NCBI GenBank assembly: GCA_947626785.1 | Contig: CANQTO010000004.1 | Location: forward strand, 22,527-86,526 | Direction: 5' to 3' | DNA: 64,000 bases | DNA from: an uncultured Oscillospiraceae bacterium | Lineage (GTDB): Bacteria; Bacillota; Clostridia; Oscillospirales; Oscillospiraceae | Shown here: one piece after another, positions 58,431-64,000 of the stretch | Layout of the letters: each line of letters starts with the position of its first letter | Numbering within the stretch: the stretch's first letter is position 1 | Program-made: the position numbers and the translations under genes | The notes under the pieces: generated by a model | Database searches by the model: none | The model's input: the letters and a program-made list of their open reading frames with translations, nothing else | Told to the model about the DNA's origin: nothing

Positions 58431-59537
58431 ATGGATAAACTTCGGGCTTTTCTCCGGCGGAAGGACATCGTCTTCTCCGCCCGGCGGTATTTTGTGGACG
58501 CTATGGGCGCCATGGCCCAGGGCCTCTTCTGTACGCTCCTGGTGGGCACCATCCTGAACACCATCGGCACCCAGTTCGGCCTGGGCTTTCTGAACGCGGC
58601 CATCGTCACCGTGGGCAGCGGCGAGGGCGCGGTGAGCTATACCATCGGCGGCCTGGCCTCGGCCATGGTGGGGCCGGGCATGGCCGTGGCCATCGGCTCG
58701 GCGCTGCGCTGTCCGCCCATGGTGCTCTTCTCCCTGATCCCCGTGGGCTACGCCACCAACGCCATGGGCGGCGCCGGCGGCCCGCTGGCGGTGTTTTTCG
58801 TGGCGATCGTTGCCTCCGAGGTGGGCAAAGCCGTCAGCCACGAGACGAAGGTGGACATCCTGGTGACCCCCATCGTCACCATTTTGATCGGCGTGGGCTG
58901 CTCGGCGCTGATCGCGGCCCCGGTGGGGGCGGCGGCCTCCGCCTTCGGCAAGGCCATCATGTGGGCCACCGAATTGCACCCCTTCTTCATGGGCATCATA
59001 GTCTCGGTGCTGGTGGGCATCGTGCTGACCCTGCCCATCTCCAGCGCGGCCATCTGCGCCTCCTTCGGCCTGGTGGGCCTGGCGGGCGGGGCGGCCGTGG
59101 CCGGTTGCTGCGCCCAGATGGTGGGCTTCGCCGTGATGAGCTTCCGGGAAAACCGCTGGGGCGGTCTGGTCGCTCAGGGCCTGGGCACCAGCATGCTCCA
59201 GATGGGCAACATCGTCAAGAACCCCCGGATCTGGCTGCCGCCCACCCTGGCCGCGGCGGTGACAGGGCCGGTGGCCACCTGCATCTTCCATCTGGAAATG
59301 AACGGCGCGGCCATCTCCTCCGGCATGGGCACCTGCGGCCTGGTGGGGCAGATCGGCGTGTACTCCGGCTGGGCGGCGGATGTGGCCGCCGGGGCCAAGG
59401 CCGCCATCACCGGCCTGGACTGGCTGGGCCTCCTGCTGGTCTCCTTCGTGCTGCCGGCCCTGCTCAGCTGGCTCTTCTCCCTGCCCCTGCGCAAGTGGGG
59501 CTGGATCAAAGAGGGCGACCTGAAGCTTGACCTGTAA
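58431..59537 (+). CDS. PTS EIIC-like membrane protein (PTS_EIIC_2/PfoR type)
   Basis: The 368-residue protein has about ten membrane helices, rich in Gly and Ala, with GGLASAMVGPGMAVAIG and NAMGGAGGPLAVFFVA segments typical of the EIIC_2 family, to which clostridial PfoR belongs. No EIIA or EIIB domain is fused or encoded nearby, so classic PTS transport is doubtful; it may transport without phosphorylation or act as a sensor. It begins an operon with a sugar kinase 34 bases downstream, which could phosphorylate a sugar it imports. GGGAGG precedes the ATG. Confidence 0.85.
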   Translation: MDKLRAFLRRKDIVFSARRYFVDAMGAMAQGLFCTLLVGTILNTIGTQFGLGFLNAAIVTVGSGEGAVSYTIGGLASAMVGPGMAVAIGSALRCPPMVLFSLIPVGYATNAMGGAGGPLAVFFVAIVASEVGKAVSHETKVDILVTPIVTILIGVGCSALIAAPVGAAASAFGKAIMWATELHPFFMGIIVSVLVGIVLTLPISSAAICASFGLVGLAGGAAVAGCCAQMVGFAVMSFRENRWGGLVAQGLGTSMLQMGNIVKNPRIWLPPTLAAAVTGPVATCIFHLEMNGAAISSGMGTCGLVGQIGVYSGWAADVAAGAKAAITGLDWLGLLLVSFVLPALLSWLFSLPLRKWGWIKEGDLKLDL

Positions 59538-59571
59538 AAAACAAACGCTTAGATAAAGAGAGGACGCGCGT

Positions 59572-60510
59572 ATGGCCATAGTGGTAGTAGGCAACGTGTT
59601 TGTGGACGTGAAGGGCTTCCCGGACAACAAGTACATCCCCGCCGGGCGCAACGCGGGCTCGGTGGAGTTCGTCCACGGGGGCGTGGGGCGCAACGTGGTG
59701 GAGGATATCGCCAACGTGGAGCTCCGGCCCCGCTTCGTGAGCATGGTGGACGACAATGCCCAGGGGGAGGAGGTCCTCCGCAAGCTGAACAACCACAAGG
59801 TGGACACCCGCTATGTGGTCTCCGTGCCTGACGGCATGGGCATCTGGCTGGCCGTCTTTGACAGCACCGGGGACATCGTCAGTTCCATCTCCAAGCGGCC
59901 CGTCATGGACGCCATGGTGGAGCTGCTGGACGAGAAGGGCGACGAGATCTTCGCCGACGCGGACAGCGTGGTGGTGGAGCTGGACATGGACAAGGAGGTC
60001 ATCAAACGGGTGTTCCGATACGCCCGGAAGTACCGCAAGAAGGTCTACGCGGTGGTGGCCAACATGAGCATCGCCTCCCAGCGGCGGGACTTTCTCCAGT
60101 CCATCGACTGCTTTGTGTGCAACGTCCAGGAGGCGGGCATCCTCTTCGTGCAGGATTTCTCCGGCCTGGAGCCGGAGGCGCTCAGCGAGGAGCTGGCCCG
60201 CTGCGTGGCCAGCGCCCGCATCCCCGCCATGGTGGTCACCATGGGCAGCAAGGGCGCGGTCTATGCCGATATGCAGGGGAACCGGGGCGTGTATCCGGCC
60301 CGGCCCGTCAAGGTGCGGGACACCACCGGCGCCGGGGACGCCTTCTGCGCCGGCGTGGCCATCGGCCTCACCTACGGCAAGAGCATGGAGGAGGCCATCG
60401 GCATCGGCACCCACCTGGCCTCGTCGGTCATCACCGTGTCGGAGAACGTATGCCCCCGCTTTCTGCCCAAGGAGCTGGGGCTCGATATAGAGATAGAGAA
60501 AGAGGAATGA
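59572..60510 (+). CDS. PfkB family carbohydrate kinase
   Basis: This 312-residue ribokinase-like enzyme phosphorylates a sugar or nucleoside with ATP. The N-terminal GNVFVDVKGFPD and GGVGRNVVEDIA segments bind substrate; the C-terminal signature DTTGAGDAFCAG contains the catalytic base Asp256. The substrate is not evident. Its stop codon overlaps an ATG of the next frame, and the lipoprotein gene start follows within 3 bases. Neighbouring EIIC-like and binding-protein genes suggest a shared sugar. Confidence 0.92.
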   Translation: MAIVVVGNVFVDVKGFPDNKYIPAGRNAGSVEFVHGGVGRNVVEDIANVELRPRFVSMVDDNAQGEEVLRKLNNHKVDTRYVVSVPDGMGIWLAVFDSTGDIVSSISKRPVMDAMVELLDEKGDEIFADADSVVVELDMDKEVIKRVFRYARKYRKKVYAVVANMSIASQRRDFLQSIDCFVCNVQEAGILFVQDFSGLEPEALSEELARCVASARIPAMVVTMGSKGAVYADMQGNRGVYPARPVKVRDTTGAGDAFCAGVAIGLTYGKSMEEAIGIGTHLASSVITVSENVCPRFLPKELGLDIEIEKEE

Positions 60511-60512
60511 CA

Positions 60513-61739
60513 ATGGCGGCAAAGAGAAAGATAAGCCTGGCCCTGGTCCTGTGCGCGGTCCTGGCCCTGACGGGCTGCCAGGCCGAGTCCCTGCCGGTAG
60601 CGGAAGTGAGCCCGGCCACCAATGAGGAGGCTTCGGTCTATGTCCTGAACCCCGCGCCGGAGCAGGACGGCCAGTGGCAGCAGCTGGCCGCGCTCTATAC
60701 CCAGCAGAGCGGCGTGCCGGTGACGGTGGTCTCCCCGGAGGAGGGGAGCTATGAGGCCGCGCTGGAGGAAGAAATGACCAAGATCGAGGCCCCCACGCTC
60801 TTCACCTTTACGGCGGAGCAGCTGCCGGACTGGAGCGGCTACGCCTGGGACCTGAGCGATTCGGCGGCCTACGCGGCTTTGAGCGTGCCCTATTTCGCCT
60901 ACGGCGACGGGGAGACGGTCCAGGCCCTGCCCTGGAGCCTGCGCTCCTATGGGCTGCTGGTCAATGACAGCCTGATCGAACAGGCGGACCACAATTTTGA
61001 TGAGTTGAGCACCTTGGAAGGCCTCCGTGCCCTGGCGGAGGATGTCCACTGGCGCCGGGAGGAGCTGGGCTTCACGGCCTTTGCCTCCCTGGGCCTGTCC
61101 GGGGCCGACGGGCACAGCTCCGCCGCCCTGCTGGCGGACGCCGCCGCCCGCTGCGGCGCGGACGGGGAGAGCTTCAAGACGGTCTGGGATCTGTATACCG
61201 CCAACTCCTCCCGCGAGGTCTCCGAGCTTCCGTCCCTCTCCGCGGCCGCGGGGCTGGAGGAATTTTGCTCCGGCCAGGCCATCTTCTGCCTGACCGGCTC
61301 CTGGGCGTACCCGGAGATCCGCGCCGCCCTGCCCGGCGCCCGGCTGTTCACGATCCCGGTGGCCTTCCCCGCCGGGGAGGAGGAGAGCCAGGTGCTCTGG
61401 GCCCAGGCGGAGGATTTCTGGATGGTCAATAAGGACGCGGACCTGAACGACATTCAGGCCACTCTGGACTTTGTGGCCTGGTGCCTGAGCGCCCCGGAGG
61501 GCCTGGCCGCCCTGCAGGCCATGGGCTACGCCCCGCCCTATGCGGGGGAGACGGGCGCCGGCGACCCCTTTGCCGCTGTCTGCCTGGAGCGGGTCGCCGC
61601 GGGGGAGGTCCCGGACACCGGGGAGCTGCCGGAGACCTGGACCGGCGGCCTGCCGGCGGCTCTGGCCGGGTACTGCACGGACGGCAGCTGGGACGCTGCC
61701 GCCGCGCTCCTTCCGGCGAGCGAAAATACAGTAGAATAG
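60513..61739 (+). CDS. Orphan ABC-type substrate-binding lipoprotein
   Basis: The 408-residue protein has a lipoprotein signal (LTGC, Cys22) and a family 1 solute-binding fold. It is clearly a paralogue of the protein at 9771: both share GVPV-VV, a YG-LVN motif, F-EL--EGL--AED, a GSW motif, and ATLDF---C at matching positions. Unlike that gene it has no permease genes beside it. It may feed the permeases at 11469-13234, or act as a sensor or scavenger for the EIIC-like protein. The ATG at 60513 has GAGG 7 bases upstream; an ATG 6 bases earlier is too close to it. Confidence 0.85.
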   Translation: MAAKRKISLALVLCAVLALTGCQAESLPVAEVSPATNEEASVYVLNPAPEQDGQWQQLAALYTQQSGVPVTVVSPEEGSYEAALEEEMTKIEAPTLFTFTAEQLPDWSGYAWDLSDSAAYAALSVPYFAYGDGETVQALPWSLRSYGLLVNDSLIEQADHNFDELSTLEGLRALAEDVHWRREELGFTAFASLGLSGADGHSSAALLADAAARCGADGESFKTVWDLYTANSSREVSELPSLSAAAGLEEFCSGQAIFCLTGSWAYPEIRAALPGARLFTIPVAFPAGEEESQVLWAQAEDFWMVNKDADLNDIQATLDFVAWCLSAPEGLAALQAMGYAPPYAGETGAGDPFAAVCLERVAAGEVPDTGELPETWTGGLPAALAGYCTDGSWDAAAALLPASENTVE

Positions 61740-61743
61740 AATG

Positions 61744-61786
61744 AAAAAACACGAAAGCCGCAAATTCCACGGCTTTCGTGTTTTTT
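61744..61786. terminator. Bidirectional terminator after the binding-protein gene
   Basis: AAAAAACACGAAAGCCG pairs with CGGCTTTCGTGTTTTTT around a 9-base loop; it ends both converging transcripts. Confidence 0.85.
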
Positions 61787-62156
61787 AATCGCAGAGCACC
61801 AGACAGAAGGGGTGTCCCGCCGGGTCCAGCAGAGTGGTCCACTCCCCCGCCCCGAACTGGGCCGGGGCCATCCGGGCCCCTAAGCTCAGGGCCCTCTCCA
61901 GCGTCTCCCGGTACTCCGACCGCCGGACGGCAAAGTCCAGGTGGGCCTGCATCTGCTGCTTCCCCTCCTCCGAGGGCCAGACGGGGGCGCGGTAGTCCTC
62001 CGCCTGCTGGGCGGCCAGGCCCACGCCGCTGTCCGGGTCCTGGATGCGGACGAACTCCTCGTCCCGGTACACCACCGGCCAGCCCAGAAGCCGGGAATAG
62101 AAGCCGATGAGCTGCTCCTTGTCCCGGCACTCCAACACGAAGGATTCTAAGATCAT
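61785..62156 (-). CDS. VOC (glyoxalase-like) family protein
   Basis: The 123-residue protein has the two beta-alpha-beta modules of the vicinal oxygen chelate superfamily, with FYSRLLGWPVVYRDEEFVRI in the first and a C-terminal WTTLLDPAGHPFCLV strand. Some metal ligands of the glyoxalase type are present (His in AHLDF) but not all are clear. Members include antibiotic-resistance proteins, dioxygenases and isomerases. It stands alone with an AGGAG ribosome binding site. No substrate can be assigned. Confidence 0.85.
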   Translation of the reverse strand: MILESFVLECRDKEQLIGFYSRLLGWPVVYRDEEFVRIQDPDSGVGLAAQQAEDYRAPVWPSEEGKQQMQAHLDFAVRRSEYRETLERALSLGARMAPAQFGAGEWTTLLDPAGHPFCLVLCD

Positions 62157-62355
62157 GAGAGTCTCCTGCCTTTGTCTGAATTTTCAATGGGGTAGGTTTG
62201 GGAGGGGATGGGCTTCCCCTCCCAACAAAATTGAGCGAAGCGGAGAGATGGAGAGAGAAAGGGATTCGCCCGCCTGCGGGCGGGCCGGGTCGCGGGGAAA
62301 ACGTGCCCCCGGCACGTTTTCTAACACCGCTCCCTTCGAATCCCTAATTTATCAC
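62157..62355. other. Hairpin-rich gap with a tRNA-Ser-like fragment
   Basis: No gene is seen. TTGGGAGGGG pairs with CCCCTCCCAA (62198-62225) and AAAACGTGCC with GGCACGTTTT (about 62297-62321). GAGAGAAAGGGATTCG (62253-62268) is identical to the T-arm region of the tRNA-Ser gene (62406-62421). Confidence 0.6.
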
Positions 62356-62403
62356 CCAAACATATCTGTCCCCCCGTTTCAACGGGGGGACAGATATGTT
62401 TGG
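62356..62403 (-). terminator. 23-bp perfect hairpin overlapping the 3' CCA of tRNA-Ser
   Basis: The arms 62356-62378 and 62381-62403 are perfect complements with a 2-base centre. The right arm ends in the three bases encoding CCA of the tRNA. It could terminate the tRNA transcript, though no long U-tract follows. Confidence 0.6.
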
Positions 62404-62492
62404 CGGAGAGAAAGGGATTCGAACCCTTGCCCGGGGAGTGCCCGGCTACCGCATTTCGAGTGCGGACCCTTCGACCACTTGGGTATCTCTCC
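62401..62492 (-). tRNA. tRNA-Ser (anticodon CGA)
   Basis: On the minus strand the gene begins GGAGAGATACCCAAG and ends GCCA, with CCA encoded. The anticodon stem CCGCA/TGCGG holds the loop CTCGAAA, giving anticodon CGA for UCG codons. A long variable arm (GCCGGGCACTCCCCGGGC) is typical of tRNA-Ser, and the T-arm has GGTTCGAATCC. Length is 92 bases. Confidence 0.95.
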
Positions 62493-62591
62493 AGCTCCGT
62501 CAGTCATTATATCTGAAAGAAAGGGAAAAATCAAGACAGAAGTAGTTTGCCCCCAGTTTATATAATTTGCTTATAAATTTATATATAACTA

Positions 62592-62620
62592 TTGACAAAT
62601 TTGAAGCGCCGTATTAGAAT
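62592..62620 (+). promoter_or_regulatory. Promoter of the RHH-like/clpB operon
   Basis: Perfect TTGACA (62592-62597), 17 bp, TAGAAT (62615-62620). No CIRCE element (TTAGCACTC type) is seen near it. Confidence 0.7.
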
Positions 62621-62654
62621 AAGGACAGTAAAAGAAGGATGGAGGAGCCGAACG

Positions 62655-63302
62655 ATGAAAAAGACCCTGTACAGCCTGATGCTCAGCGAGGAGGTGGTCC
62701 GGGAGGTGGACGCGCTGGCCCACCGGCTGGGCACCAACCGCTCCAACCTCATCAACCAGATCCTGGCCGAGTATGTGGATCTGGTGACCCCCGAGCGGCG
62801 GATCAACGACGTGCTCTCGGCCATCGAGCAGCTGATGCGCCCCAGCGGGGACCTGGTGCCCTTTTTCGCGCCCAACAGCTTCAGCATGTCCCTGAAAAGC
62901 TCCTTAGAGTACAAATACCGGCCCACGGTGAAGTACGAGGTGGAGCTCTACCGGGGCGGGGAGGAGGCCATCGGGGAGCTGTCGGTGATGTTCCGGACCC
63001 AGTCCGCCGCGCTGATCCAGGCCATGACCAGCTTCTTCTCCCTCTGGAAGCGCATCGAGGACGCCCACCTGCGCCCGGCTACCGGCCTGCGGCCGGACTA
63101 CGCCCTCTACGACGGGCGCTTCAGCCGAAGCATCTGTGCCCCGGACCGGAACTGCTCCCCCGAGGAGCTGGCCCAGGCCCTGTCGGAGTACATCAAGCTC
63201 TTCGACCGGCTGATGAAAAACAGCCTCAGCGGGCGGCTGGACGCCCACGAGGTGGAGGCGGCGTATTATTCCCACATGATCAATTCGCCGGTACACATCT
63301 GA
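62655..63302 (+). CDS. Ribbon-helix-helix-like protein upstream of clpB
   Basis: The 215-residue protein starts KKTLYSLMLSEEVVREVDAL, followed by HRLGTNRSNLINQILAEYVD, a strand plus two helices matching the CopG/MetJ ribbon-helix-helix DNA-binding fold. The remaining 160 residues are helical, with KYRPTVKYEVELYRGGEEAIGELSV in the middle and an acidic helix near the end. I do not know this architecture by name. clpB starts 18 bases after its stop, so the two are probably cotranscribed; a regulator of the heat-shock operon is one idea. The ATG at 62655 has GGAGG 9 bases upstream. Confidence 0.75.
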   Translation: MKKTLYSLMLSEEVVREVDALAHRLGTNRSNLINQILAEYVDLVTPERRINDVLSAIEQLMRPSGDLVPFFAPNSFSMSLKSSLEYKYRPTVKYEVELYRGGEEAIGELSVMFRTQSAALIQAMTSFFSLWKRIEDAHLRPATGLRPDYALYDGRFSRSICAPDRNCSPEELAQALSEYIKLFDRLMKNSLSGRLDAHEVEAAYYSHMINSPVHI

Positions 63303-63320
63303 TAGAATGGAAGTGAGCGT

Positions 63321-64000
<680 letters not shown>

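Noticed and set aside
62107..62565. Plus-strand ORF of 152 codons across the tRNA-Ser gene
   Set aside because: It reads through the tRNA complement (the RRERDSNP run is a typical artefact of translating tRNA) and the hairpins around it, with no ribosome binding site.

Overview
The window is GC-rich, low-spacing DNA with SigA-type promoters and strong Shine-Dalgarno sequences. Its gene content is typical of a clostridial anaerobe: DUF1846, DegV, CbiMQO, TRAP hexuronate uptake, a YaaH-like LysM protein, a butyrate-type CoA-transferase, DUF4860 and type IV pilus genes. I infer a gut Oscillospiraceae-type butyrate producer. The family name is inference from gene content, not from a marker gene. 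There is no rRNA, CRISPR array, prophage or recognisable transposase. One tRNA is present, and both window ends cut genes (secA on the left, clpB on the right).

Layout. 1-1662 secA (partial, minus). 1774-2073 is a compact two-promoter locus with the layout of a type I toxin-antitoxin pair: a 27-residue ORF with a sequestered ribosome binding site, and an antisense RNA driven by a perfect consensus promoter. 2185-4607 DUF1846 and gluQ. 4639-8186 a Cys-rich membrane protein, DegV, a membrane-tethered XRE regulator and a TVP38-type protein. 8381-14746 a maltodextrin-type ABC uptake and malQ cluster with its LacI regulator. 14983-19613 pepF, a LysM/GH18-like protein with a degenerate active site, and an HtrA protease. 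19873-21387 a DUF6056-like membrane protein. 21485-24322 a cobalt/nickel ECF transporter (cbiM-cbiN fusion, cbiQ, cbiO). 24384-28157 a YyaL-type thioredoxin-domain protein, a MocR/LysN-type aminotransferase and a hotdog thioesterase.

28456-40713 is one minus-strand hexuronate operon, read dctP-dctQ-dctM-GH31-GH31-uxuA-uxuB-uxaC. It follows a GntR/FCD regulator gene (40928-41662) that shares a strand and probably controls the dctP promoter. 41681-43733 holds a YcxB-like protein divergent from a CoA-transferase. 43810-51922 is a ten-gene minus-strand operon. It starts with an ECF-like sigma factor and continues through a transglutaminase lipoprotein, pilC, four prepilin-like or pilus accessory genes, pilT, a REC/HD-GYP/GGDEF response regulator and an Hpt protein, so it probably links pilus function to c-di-GMP and phosphorelay signalling.

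52105-57941 carries a membrane-anchored unknown, a MATE exporter, and a triple-PepSY protein divergent from an OmpR-type two-component system with a small downstream protein. A shared 34-bp promoter motif ties the last three together. 57957-58287 is a long imperfect inverted repeat with nested stems. 58431-61739 is a PTS EIIC-like/PfkB kinase/orphan substrate-binding lipoprotein cluster; the lipoprotein is a paralogue of the maltodextrin-type one at 9771. The end holds a VOC protein, tRNA-Ser(CGA), a ribbon-helix-helix-like protein and clpB.

Two families of multi-hairpin intergenic repeats (A: two copies; B: three copies plus a fragment) are scattered between genes from 9.6 to 28.4 kb.
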